From: Paraplanobispora siamensis
GTDB lineage: Bacteria > Actinomycetota > Actinomycetes > Streptosporangiales > Streptosporangiaceae
Assembly (NCBI RefSeq): GCF_016863175.1
Contig: NZ_BOOJ01000071.1
Span: forward strand, 1-64,000
Direction of reading: 5' to 3'
DNA length: 64,000 nucleotides
Part shown: in pieces, positions 49,787 through 58,858 of the stretch
Layout: the number at the start of each line of letters is the position of its first letter
How positions within the stretch are numbered: the stretch's first letter is position 1
Made by a program: the position numbers and the translations under genes
The notes under the pieces: generated by a model
What the model was told of the DNA's origin: nothing
The model's database searches: none
The model's input: only the letters and a program-made list of their open reading frames with translations

Positions 49787-51030
49787 CCCGACGACCCGAA
49801 CAGCCCGACGTCGTGATCGTCGGCGGCGGCATCTCCGGCGCGTCGGCGGCCTGCAGGCTGGCCGCCGGCGGGCTGTCGGTGGTTCTGCTGGAGAAGCAGG
49901 ATGCCTACCGCGACCTGGTGCGCGGCGAGTGGCTGGCGCCGTGGGGCATCAGGGAGGCCCAGCGGCTCGGCGTGTACGACTGCTTCTCCGCCGGCGGCGG
50001 CTGGGAGATCCGCGAGTGGATGACCTGGGACGAGGCCGTCGCCGAGGACGAGGTCGAGGCCGTGGACATGACCCGGTTCATCCCGGGCATCGGCGGCCCG
50101 ATGTCCTTCCCGCACCACAGCGTGTGCGAGCTGATGGCCGAGCAGGCCGTGGCCTCCGGGGCCCGCCTGGTCATGGACGCCGCCAAGATCGGGGTCACCG
50201 CCGGGCCGCGGCCGGTGGTGACGTACCTGACGCCCGGGGGCGCGCACGAGCTGCGGCCCCGCATCGTGCTCGGCGCGACCGGGCGCGGCAACACCGTCGG
50301 GCGTCAGATCGGCGTCACCATGCGCAACTCCATGCACCACTGGGGCGGCGGCATGATGGTCGAGGGCCTGGACTCCTGGCCGGCCGACGTGCAGGCCATG
50401 GGCACCGAGGGCGACGTGATGTTCATGGTCTTCCCCCAGGGGTACGGCCGCGCCCGCCTCTATCTGAACTTCCCCACCGTCAACAAGCACCGCTACCGGG
50501 GGCCGGGCGGTGTGGAGCGGTTCCTGGCCGCGTTCGAGCTCGACTGCCTGCCCGACCGGGGCAAGGCGGTCACCGAGGCGGTGCCGGCCGGGCCGCTGTC
50601 GGTGTGGCCGTCGGTGTCCAGCGTCCCCGAGGTGCCGCCCGTGGTCGAGGGCGTGGTGCTGATCGGCGACGAGGCGGGCAACGCCGACACCGTGCTCGGC
50701 ACCGGCCTGTCCTGCGCGATGCGCGACTCCCGTACCGTCTGCGACATCCTGCTGACCTCCGGCGACTGGTCGCCCAAGGCGTTCACCCCGTACGTGGAGG
50801 AGCGGAACTTCCGCCTGGAGCGGCTGGACTTCGGCGCCTCCATCATCAGCAGGCTGCACGTCGAGTTCGGCCCGGCGGCCGTCGAGCGGCGGCGGCGGGT
50901 GCGCAGGCTCATGGCGAAGAACTTCGCCGCGCAGGTGACCGGGCTGCTCAACATGGTCGCCCCAGAGGACGTACCGGAGTTCGGTTTCAGCGAGTTCTTC
51001 GCCGAGCGGCTGTTCAGGGAGACGGCATGA
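49783..51030 (+). CDS. FAD-dependent oxidoreductase (PHBH/squalene-epoxidase-like fold), 415 aa
   Basis: The start VVIVGGGISGASAACRLAAG is the ADP-binding loop, followed by the 'R-x-E/W-L-A' type region RGEWLAPWGI. VLIGDEAGNADTVLGTGLSC is the GD motif with the FAD-ribityl aspartate. The protein resembles the broad GGR/PHBH/epoxidase group. The tryptophan motif of flavin halogenases (W-x-W-x-I-P) is absent, so halogenation is unlikely. Directly coupled to an epoxide-hydrolase-like gene, it is a good candidate for olefin epoxidation of the polyene chain (inference). Confidence 0.85.
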   Translation: MTRRPEQPDVVIVGGGISGASAACRLAAGGLSVVLLEKQDAYRDLVRGEWLAPWGIREAQRLGVYDCFSAGGGWEIREWMTWDEAVAEDEVEAVDMTRFIPGIGGPMSFPHHSVCELMAEQAVASGARLVMDAAKIGVTAGPRPVVTYLTPGGAHELRPRIVLGATGRGNTVGRQIGVTMRNSMHHWGGGMMVEGLDSWPADVQAMGTEGDVMFMVFPQGYGRARLYLNFPTVNKHRYRGPGGVERFLAAFELDCLPDRGKAVTEAVPAGPLSVWPSVSSVPEVPPVVEGVVLIGDEAGNADTVLGTGLSCAMRDSRTVCDILLTSGDWSPKAFTPYVEERNFRLERLDFGASIISRLHVEFGPAAVERRRRVRRLMAKNFAAQVTGLLNMVAPEDVPEFGFSEFFAERLFRETA

Positions 51031-51896
51031 CTGAGAAGAAGTTCATCCGGGTCAACGACGTGGAGCTGGCCTACGTGGACGAGGGCGAGGGCGAGGCCGT
51101 CATCCTGCTGCACGGGTTCCCCGACTCCTCCCATCTGTGGCGGCACCAGATCCCCGCCCTGGTCGAGGGCGGATTCCGGGTGATCGCGCCCGACCTGCGG
51201 GGCTTCGGCGACTCCGGCAAGCCGCAGGAGGTCGAGGCGTACGGCATGCAGACCATCGTCAACGACGTCGTCGCCCTGACCATGAAGCTCGGCGTCAAAC
51301 GGCCCCACCTGGTGGGCCACGACTGGGGCGCGGCCATCGCCTGGATGTACGCCTTCCTCATGCCGCGGCGCATCGACCACCTGGCGGTGCTGTCGGTCGG
51401 GCACCCCGGGGTGTTCGCCAACCCGTCGCTGGAGCAGCGCGCGGCCTCCTGGTACATGCTCTTCTACCAGTTCCCCGGCGTGAGCGAGGAGCTGCTGCGG
51501 CGCAACGGGTGGCGGCTGTTCAAGGAGATCATGGGCCGGGACGGCGACTACGACCGCTATCTGCGCGACCTGGCCAGGCCCGGCGCGCTGACGGCCGGGC
51601 TCAACTGGTACCGCGCCAACCGCTCGCCCGCCGCCGAGCTGCGCCCCGCCCGTCCCTTCCCGCCCGTGCTCGCGCCGACGCTCGGCATCTGGGGAGCGGG
51701 GGACAAGGCGCTGCTGGAGGAGGGCATGGCCGCCTCCGGCAAGTTCGTCAAGGGCCCCTGGCGGTACGAGCGCGTCGACGACGCCGGCCACTGGCTGCCC
51801 CTCGACGCCCCCGACCAGGTCAACAAGTTGCTGCTCGGCTTCCTCGGCACCGAGCGGCCCGCGCACGAGGAACGGCGTCCGCGCCGTCGCCTCTGA
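51027..51896 (+). CDS. epoxide hydrolase/dehalogenase-like alpha/beta hydrolase, 289 aa
   Basis: Unlike the esterase-type hydrolases in the window, the nucleophile is an aspartate: HLVGHDWGAAIAW with D99. HGFPDS gives the oxyanion HGxP motif, and the acid/base pair lies in WGAGDKAL and DAGHWLPLD. A cap domain (about 140-220) contains tyrosines (SWYMLFYQF, NWYRANR) that could activate an epoxide. This is the epoxide hydrolase/fluoroacetate dehalogenase pattern. It overlaps the flavoprotein gene by ATGA, supporting epoxidation followed by ring opening. Confidence 0.88.
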   Translation: MTEKKFIRVNDVELAYVDEGEGEAVILLHGFPDSSHLWRHQIPALVEGGFRVIAPDLRGFGDSGKPQEVEAYGMQTIVNDVVALTMKLGVKRPHLVGHDWGAAIAWMYAFLMPRRIDHLAVLSVGHPGVFANPSLEQRAASWYMLFYQFPGVSEELLRRNGWRLFKEIMGRDGDYDRYLRDLARPGALTAGLNWYRANRSPAAELRPARPFPPVLAPTLGIWGAGDKALLEEGMAASGKFVKGPWRYERVDDAGHWLPLDAPDQVNKLLLGFLGTERPAHEERRPRRRL

Positions 51897-51910
51897 AAGG
51901 TGTTCATCGC

Positions 51911-52816
51911 ATGCTCGGCTATCTCTTTCCCGGTCAGGGGACCGTCCGCGTCGGCATGGGCGCGTGGCTGCGCCGCCGTCCCGCCGCGCGGGAGCGGCTG
52001 GACCGGTTCGACGCGCTGCTGACGCGGCCGATCTCGCCGCTGTGCGCCCGCGGGCCCATGGATCGGCTGGTCGCCACCGAGCACGCCCAGGTGGCGGTGA
52101 CGGCCTGCAACCTGGCCGCGCTGACCGTCCTGGAGGAGGAGGGGTACGAGCCCGCCGTCGTGGCCGGGCACAGCGTCGGCGAGCTGAGCGCCCTGCACGC
52201 CGCCGGGGTGCTGACCTTCGACGACACGGTACGGCTGGTCGGGATCCGCGCGCGGCTCATGGCCGGGGTGGGGGAGATCGGCGGCATGCGGGCCGTGATG
52301 GGGCTGCCGGTCGAGCAGGTGGAGGACCTGGCCGCGCTCGCCTCCGAACCGGGGGAGCCGGTCGTGGTGGGGCTGGAGAACGCGCCGGGGCACGTGGTCG
52401 TCTCCGGGGCGCTGCCCGCCCTCGACCGGCTGACCGCGCTCGCCACCGCAGCCACCAAGATCATTACGCTGCGGGTGGGGAACGCCTTCCACTCGCCGCT
52501 GATGGCGGCCGCCGTGCCGGGATGGGCCGAGGCCGTACGGCAGGCCCCGATGCGGGAGCCGCGCGTGCCCGTCGTGCCGAACGTCACCGGCGAGCCGACC
52601 ACCGACCTGGGCACGTTGCGGGAGGCCCTGATCGCCCAGCTCACCGGCCGGGTGCTGTGGACGCGCACGGTCACCGTGATCGACGCCGTCGCGCCCGGAG
52701 TGGAGGTCGGCGACAGCAAGGTGCTCGCCGGCCTGTCCCGCCGCGCCGAGGCCCGCTGCCTCAGCATGGCCGACCCGGGCGCCCTGCGCCGCCTGGCCAA
52801 GACGGTGGCGGCATGA
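51911..52816 (+). CDS. malonyl-CoA:ACP transacylase (FabD-like), 301 aa
   Basis: It loads malonyl units onto the ACP. YLFPGQGTVRVGMG opens the domain, GHSVGELSALHAAG carries nucleophile S88, and NAFHSPLM carries H194. The arginine that binds the malonyl carboxylate lies in GIRARLM. A dedicated MAT inside a type II cluster is uncommon, because most borrow the fatty acid FabD. It is coupled to the following AcpS-like gene by ATGA. Confidence 0.93.
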   Translation: MLGYLFPGQGTVRVGMGAWLRRRPAARERLDRFDALLTRPISPLCARGPMDRLVATEHAQVAVTACNLAALTVLEEEGYEPAVVAGHSVGELSALHAAGVLTFDDTVRLVGIRARLMAGVGEIGGMRAVMGLPVEQVEDLAALASEPGEPVVVGLENAPGHVVVSGALPALDRLTALATAATKIITLRVGNAFHSPLMAAAVPGWAEAVRQAPMREPRVPVVPNVTGEPTTDLGTLREALIAQLTGRVLWTRTVTVIDAVAPGVEVGDSKVLAGLSRRAEARCLSMADPGALRRLAKTVAA

Positions 52817-53457
52817 GCGCGGGCGCGGGCGGCGGCGTGGGCGGAGGCAACGTGTCCGGCGGCTGGGGGAGAGACGTGAGCGGGAGCAGCGTGTCCGGCG
52901 GCTGGGGAAGCGGTGTGAGCCGGGACGGTCCGAGCCGCTGGGGGAGCGCCGTCGTCGGGTACGCGGGGCTCGCACGGCCGCAGGAACTGGTCGGCGCGAT
53001 GTCGCTGGAGGAGGTCTTCACGCCCGCCGAGCGGGTCAGGTCCGCCGGCGGGCGCACCCTCCAGCACTGGGCGGGGCGGCTGGCCGCCAAGCGCGCGGTG
53101 CTGCGCCTGCTCGGCGTGCCGCCCACAGCCGAGCGCCTGGGGCAGGTGGAGGTGCTGCCCGAGCCCACCCCGGTCTGCCGGGGTGACGCCGCCTGCCTCA
53201 CCGGGCACCCCCCGGCCGTCCGCCTCACCGGCCGGCTGGCCGGGCTCGGCGGTTCCGGCAGCATCCGCGTCTCGCTCAGCCACACCGCCCAGCGCGCTCT
53301 CGCCGTCGCCCTCCGCACCGCCCGCCTGCCTGAGGACGCGGCCCACCCGCTTGAGGACGCGGCCCACCCGCTTGAGGACGCGGCCCACCCGCTTGAGGAC
53401 AAGGTCCAGCCGCTTGAGGACGCGGCCCGCTCTCCCGAGAACGAGGAGGACCGGTGA
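52813..53457 (+). CDS. degenerate AcpS-like (PPTase superfamily) protein with repeat tail, 214 aa
   Basis: Residues about 60-165 align by pattern with holo-ACP synthase: VFTPAERVRSAGGRTLQHWA, then GRLAAKRAVLRLLG and RVSLSHTAQRALAVAL. Both magnesium ligands look lost. The usual G-x-D near the start is GYAGLARPQEL, and the A-K-E-A motif reads AAKRAV. The first 45 residues are Gly/Ser-rich, and the last 50 are five copies of a seven-residue Leu-Glu-Asp repeat. It may be a carrier-protein binder or scaffold rather than an enzyme. It overlaps both neighbours. Confidence 0.75.
   Translation: MSAGAGGGVGGGNVSGGWGRDVSGSSVSGGWGSGVSRDGPSRWGSAVVGYAGLARPQELVGAMSLEEVFTPAERVRSAGGRTLQHWAGRLAAKRAVLRLLGVPPTAERLGQVEVLPEPTPVCRGDAACLTGHPPAVRLTGRLAGLGGSGSIRVSLSHTAQRALAVALRTARLPEDAAHPLEDAAHPLEDAAHPLEDKVQPLEDAARSPENEEDR
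53329..53433 (+). repeat. 21-bp coding minisatellite in the AcpS-like gene
   Basis: Five 21-bp units of the type CTTGAGGACGCGGCCCACCC(G) run from 53329 to 53433. Three are almost identical and two have diverged. They encode Leu-Glu-Asp-Ala-Ala-His-Pro. Unit length keeps the frame, so copy number can change without breaking the gene. Confidence 0.9.
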
Positions 53458-54305
53458 CGGACGCCAGGAAGATCGCGGAGGAGCACCTGCTGGCCTGGTG
53501 CGACGGCGCGCCCGAGGCCGTCACCGCCACGGTCGCCTCCTTCTCCGACCCCGACTCCGGCGGGCCGGTGGGCGGTGCGGAGCTGACCGCGTACGCCGCC
53601 GCCGTGCTGGGGCGCTTCCGCAACCCGCGCTTCGAGGCCGGACGCGTGCTCGGGGACGCCGACGCGGCCGTCGTCTCCTGGACGCTCACAGCCGACCACC
53701 GGGACACCTACCTCGGCATCCCCGCCACGGGCGGTGCCGTCACCGTCCACGGCACCGACCTGGTGACCGTGGACGCGGACGGCGCGCACGTACGGCGCGA
53801 CTTCGACCGGCTGGCGCTGACCGGGGCGCTCGGCTACGGCGCGCGGTTCGTGCCCGAGTCCGGCGGGACGCGCGAGTTCGGCGTGAGCTCCCGCACCTCC
53901 ACCGGCCGCGCCGAGCGCCCCGGCGCGCTCGTCCTGACCTGGCTGGAGGTACGCGACGACGCCGAGGCCGCCGACGTGGACCTGCTCAGCGTGAAGATCG
54001 TCGACTCTCTGCGCGCGACCCGCGGCTTCCTCGGCGTGAGCACGTTCGACATCGGCGACCGCAAGTACACGCTGAGCGCCTTCGACCGGCCCGAGTCCGT
54101 GCGCGCCGTCCACGCCAACCCCCACCGGCGCGCCGTGCGCCGCTTCTTCAAGAGCGGCCTGTGCACCCGCGTCCACACCAGCGTGTGGCGGCCGATCCAC
54201 GCCCGCGACTACGCCCGCTGCCCGGACTGCGCGGCGGTCGTCGCGACCGGCGCGGACACGTCCTGCCCGTGCGGCTGGACACCCGGCGACGCCCCGACCC
54301 TGTGA
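53454..54305 (+). CDS. NTF2-like + ABM-like + zinc-ribbon fusion protein, 283 aa
   Basis: Three parts are visible. Residues about 1-130 are NTF2/SnoaL-like (AEEHLLAWCDGAPEAV, then VTVHGTDLVTVDADGAHVRR). Residues about 155-235 are a dimeric alpha-beta barrel like antibiotic-biosynthesis monooxygenases (ALVLTWLEVRDDAEAADVDL, RATRGFLGVSTFDIGDRKYT). The C-terminus is a CPDC...CPCG zinc ribbon. SnoaL-type domains serve as polyketide cyclases, and NTF2-like MonB/Lsd19 proteins as epoxide-opening cyclases, so a cyclase role is attractive but unproven. The GTG start overlaps the previous stop. Confidence 0.75.
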   Translation: MTDARKIAEEHLLAWCDGAPEAVTATVASFSDPDSGGPVGGAELTAYAAAVLGRFRNPRFEAGRVLGDADAAVVSWTLTADHRDTYLGIPATGGAVTVHGTDLVTVDADGAHVRRDFDRLALTGALGYGARFVPESGGTREFGVSSRTSTGRAERPGALVLTWLEVRDDAEAADVDLLSVKIVDSLRATRGFLGVSTFDIGDRKYTLSAFDRPESVRAVHANPHRRAVRRFFKSGLCTRVHTSVWRPIHARDYARCPDCAAVVATGADTSCPCGWTPGDAPTL

Positions 54306-54332
54306 GACCCGCCGAGCGATCTGGAGACCTCG

Positions 54333-55115
54333 ATGTTGGAATTCACCGCCGAGCACCGGCCCGGTGACGGCAGACCGGCCGTGGTGTTCATGTCCGCGCT
54401 GTTCGCCGGCGGCTGGATCTGGGACCACCCGTTCCTGCGGCTGTCGGCGCAGGGGTGGCCGGTGCTGCGCACGAACGAGGCCATCTGCGCCCTCGACCGC
54501 CAGGTCGCCGGATCGATCGAACGGCTCGGGGACGCGCTGCTGCGGTCCTGCGACGACGCCGGCGTCGGGGACGCCGTGGTGTGCGCCAACTCGCTGGGCG
54601 GGCTGGTGGCCATCGACCTGGCGGGACGTCATCCCGACCGGGTGCGGGGGATCGTCGTGAGCGGCGCCCCCGGCCTCACCCCCGACCCCGACGTGGGGCT
54701 GAGTTTCGACCGGCGCGGCAGTGTGCGGCCCTTCGGGGAGGACTTCGGCGAGCGCATGGTGGCCGCGCTGTTCCACAGCGGGCGCAGCCACTTCGCCCCC
54801 GAGCGCATGGCCGAGGCGGGCGCCCTGCTGGAGCGGCCGGAGTCGATGGTGAGCATGGCGCGCAGCATCAAGGCCACCCGCCGGTACCAGGTCGGGCCCG
54901 CGCTGGAGCGCGTCCGGTGCCCCTCCCTGTACGTCTGGGGCCGCCACGACCGGATGACCCCGGTCGCGCCGTGGCTGGAGGTGCTGGCCGGCCATCCGGA
55001 TGCGGAGGTCCTGGTCGTGGAGGACAGCGGCCACATCCCCATGGTCGAGTGTGCCGAGGGATACACCGCGGCACTGGAACGGTTCGTCATCCGCTGCGCC
55101 GGAGCCCTCACGTGA
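54333..55115 (+). CDS. alpha/beta hydrolase (thioesterase/lactonase-like), 260 aa
   Basis: A serine hydrolase with VVCANSLGGLVAIDLAG as nucleophile elbow (S-x-G), RHDRMTPVA as acid region and EDSGHIPMVE as histidine. The lid region is short. It could release the chain from the ACP or edit esters; the operon has no other obvious thioesterase. The start is 27 bp after the previous stop. It is coupled to the AcpS gene (GTGA). Confidence 0.85.
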   Translation: MLEFTAEHRPGDGRPAVVFMSALFAGGWIWDHPFLRLSAQGWPVLRTNEAICALDRQVAGSIERLGDALLRSCDDAGVGDAVVCANSLGGLVAIDLAGRHPDRVRGIVVSGAPGLTPDPDVGLSFDRRGSVRPFGEDFGERMVAALFHSGRSHFAPERMAEAGALLERPESMVSMARSIKATRRYQVGPALERVRCPSLYVWGRHDRMTPVAPWLEVLAGHPDAEVLVVEDSGHIPMVECAEGYTAALERFVIRCAGALT

Positions 55116-55612
55116 ACACCTCCGCGCACCCGGCCGTTCCCGCTGTCCGCCGGGGGGATCCGACCGCGCTGATGGGGGTGGACATCGTGGAGTGCGACCG
55201 GCTGGCGCGGGCGGCGGCCCGCGGCGGCGAGGTGTTCACCCGGCACATCACCACCCCGGCCGAGCGGGCGCTGGGCCCCGGCGTGGCGGCGTTCTCCGTC
55301 AAGGAGAGCCTGATCAAGGCCGTCGGCATCCGCCCGGAGGGATTCACCTGGCACGACTTCGAGGCGCTGCCCGATCCGGTGCCCGCCTGGGTCGCGGCCC
55401 TGCTGGATGAGGCGGCGGACGAACTGGCGGCCTCCGCGGGCGTCTTCCTGGCCGACGGCGCCGCCTACGCCGTCCGCGGCGCCAGCGCCCGGGCCGCCCT
55501 CGTCCGTCTCAGGAGCGGCACGCCTGTGGGGGCCGCCCGGTGGGGGGAGAGCCAGGGATTGTTCGTGGCGCTGGCGATCGTCTACGTCGAGCAGGAAGGG
55601 GTGCCGTCATGA
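55112..55612 (+). CDS. acpS: holo-ACP synthase (AcpS-type PPTase), 166 aa
   Basis: Both metal/CoA motifs are intact: LMGVDIVECDRLARA with the aspartate, and AAFSVKESLIKAVG with K-E-x-x-x-K. So, unlike the degenerate relative at 52.8 kb, this one should activate the operon's ACP. The C-terminal part is shorter and more divergent than in housekeeping AcpS. The GTG start overlaps the hydrolase stop, and its own stop overlaps the next ATG. Confidence 0.82.
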   Translation: MNTSAHPAVPAVRRGDPTALMGVDIVECDRLARAAARGGEVFTRHITTPAERALGPGVAAFSVKESLIKAVGIRPEGFTWHDFEALPDPVPAWVAALLDEAADELAASAGVFLADGAAYAVRGASARAALVRLRSGTPVGAARWGESQGLFVALAIVYVEQEGVPS

Positions 55613-56615
55613 GGAGAACCGTCCGGCCGGGAGAGTCGGTCCAGCGGGCGCTGGACGAGGCGGGTCCCGGGGCGCACGTCACCCTGGCGGAGGGCGTCTT
55701 CGCCGAGAGCGTGTGGATCAGGCATTCCGGTGTGACCCTCAGCGGCGCGGGCCCCGGCAGGACGACGCTGGAGCCCGGCGAGATCACGCCGTCCGGGGTG
55801 CCGCGGCTGCACGACGCCGCCGAGGACGTGGTCAGCGGGGTCACCGTCTACGGCGACGACCTGGCGGGAGTGCGGATCGAGGGGCTGACGGTGCGCGGGT
55901 TCTCCGGGGCGGGCGTGTACGCGCACTCCGTCGCCGGCGTCACCGTGCGCCGCGTCGAGGCTGCGGGCAACGCCGTCTGGGGCGTCTACCTGCGCGAGTC
56001 CACCGGATGCCGGATCATGGACTGCCGTGCCTCCGGCAGCCAGTACGCGGGCGCCGCGCTCAGCTTCTGCCCGCCGTCCGACCACCTGGTGGCGGGCAAC
56101 GAGTGCCACACCAACGCGTTCGGCGTGTTCGTCGACAACTCCTCGGGCGTCAGGGCGCTGCGCAACGCCTGCCACGGCAACGCGGTCGGCATGCTCCTGC
56201 TCAACCAGGTCTACGAGGGGGAGCCGCCGGGGGGCGTCACCGACTGCCTGGTGGCGGGCAACGACCTGTACGGCAACGGCCTGGCCGCCGGCGCCGAGCC
56301 GGACGGCCTGGGCGCGGCCGGCCCGCCGATGTCCGGCGTCGGCCTCGCGCTGATCGGGACCCGGCGGGTCAGCGTCGTGGACAACCACATCCACGACAAC
56401 CACCCGAGCGGCGAGTCGGTCATGGGGGCGGCCTTCGTCATGGGCTCCTCCAAGGGCTGGGGCGGCGACGACGTGCTGGACACGCATGTGCTGTGGAACC
56501 GCGTGCACGGCAACACCCCGCTGGACTACCAGCTCGGCGCGGACCCGGACCGCCAGGTGTCCGCCGCCAACACCGCCGACAAGGGCGACCCCGCCGACGC
56601 ACGGGGGTGGACCCG

Positions 56616-56619
<4 letters not shown>
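55609..56619 (+). CDS. right-handed parallel beta-helix protein, 336 aa
   Basis: Residues about 20-320 are a string of beta-helix coils of the NosD/pectin-lyase-like type, for example VSGVTVYGDDLAGVRIEGLT, GVTVRRVEAAGNAVWGVYLR and RVSVVDNHIHDNHPSGES. There is no signal peptide, so the protein seems cytoplasmic, unlike most beta-helix lyases. A catalytic site cannot be recognised. It is inside the PKS operon with ATGA overlaps on both sides, so it is surely co-expressed. An isomerase/epimerase or lyase working on the product is possible. Confidence 0.8.
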
Positions 56620-57677
<1,058 letters not shown>

Positions 57678-57679
57678 CC

Positions 57680-58858
57680 ATGTGGAGAGCACTCGCCGCG
57701 GTGGGCGCGCTGGAGCTGCGGACCCGGCTGCGCGACGGCACAGCCCTGGTGATCGCGCTGATCGTCCCGGTCACACTGGCCACGCTGTTCAGCGTGGCGC
57801 TCGGCGGCGACGACCCGCCGCTGCGGGCCACGGTGGGGTTCGTGGACCTGGACCGCGGCGAGTTCCCCGCGAGCGTGCGCCGCGAGGTGATGGGCTCGCA
57901 GGAGCTGAAGGGCAGCGTGACGCTGCGCGACCTGCCGGGCCGGCAGGAGGCGCAGCGGGCTCTGGACGACGGCGAGATCGGCGCGGCGATCGTCTTCCCC
58001 GCCGGGTTCAGCCACAGCGTGGGGGAGGGGCGCGGCGGCGACGTGTCCGTCCTGACCTCGCCGGAGTCCCCCCTGGCCGGGGTGGTGGCGCGGGCGATCG
58101 TGGACCGCATCTCGGCGCTGGTGGACGCCAGGACGCTGGCGGTGCGGGCCGTGCTGAAGGCCGGGCTGCCCGGCGACGAGGTCAAGGAACTGGTGGAGCG
58201 CAACGGCGCGGCGGGACCGGCGCCGGCGCTGGAGGACGACCCGCTGTCCGGCGGCAAGGTCGACCTGTCGGTCCACTACGGCTCCGGCATGGCGGCGCTG
58301 TTCGCGTTCTTCGTGGTCGGAGCCTCCTTCCGCGGTCTGCTCACCGAGCGCAAACTCGGCACGCTCGACCGGATGCGCGCCGGGCCGCTGGCGGTGTGGG
58401 TGCCGTTCGCGGGCAAGGCCGCGGTGGGGTTCGCGCTGGCGCTGGTCAGCGTGTGCGTCACCTGGGCGGCGTCCGTGCTGGTGTCCGGGGCGACGTGGGG
58501 CGACCCGCCGGCCGTGTTCGCGGTGCTGCTGGCGCACGTGCTGGCCGCCGCGGCGATCACGATGCTGGTGACGAGCCGGGTGAAGACCGACGCCCAGGCG
58601 GACGGCGTGATCATGGTGGTGTCGTTCGTCATGGCCTTTTTGGGCGGCAGCCTCGTGCCGATGCACAGCCTGCCCGGCGTGCTCCAGGCCGCCGCGCTGC
58701 TCACCCCCAACGGCTGGACCTCCACGGCGCTGACCGAGCTGGCCGGCTCCGGCGCGGGCCTGGCCGCCGTCGCCGGTCCGGTCGCCGTGCTGTGCGCGAT
58801 CGCGCTGGCCACCGGCGGTCTGGCCGTGCTCGGGATGAAGAAGGGAACGCTGCTGTGA
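57680..58858 (+). CDS. ABC-2 type permease, 392 aa
   Basis: One hydrophobic segment near the N-terminus (ALVIALIVPVTLATLFSVAL), a large extracytoplasmic loop (about 45-195) and five further helices from ALFAFFVVGASFRGLL onward make an ABC-2/DrrB-like membrane subunit of the large-loop kind. It starts 2 bp after the ATPase stop and overlaps the second permease by GTGA. The pair would form a heterodimeric channel. Confidence 0.9.
   Translation: MWRALAAVGALELRTRLRDGTALVIALIVPVTLATLFSVALGGDDPPLRATVGFVDLDRGEFPASVRREVMGSQELKGSVTLRDLPGRQEAQRALDDGEIGAAIVFPAGFSHSVGEGRGGDVSVLTSPESPLAGVVARAIVDRISALVDARTLAVRAVLKAGLPGDEVKELVERNGAAGPAPALEDDPLSGGKVDLSVHYGSGMAALFAFFVVGASFRGLLTERKLGTLDRMRAGPLAVWVPFAGKAAVGFALALVSVCVTWAASVLVSGATWGDPPAVFAVLLAHVLAAAAITMLVTSRVKTDAQADGVIMVVSFVMAFLGGSLVPMHSLPGVLQAAALLTPNGWTSTALTELAGSGAGLAAVAGPVAVLCAIALATGGLAVLGMKKGTLL

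Noticed and set aside
49783-51030. Flavin-dependent halogenase
   Set aside because: The tryptophan motif W-x-W-x-I-P and the lysine context of halogenases are not found; only general FAD motifs are.
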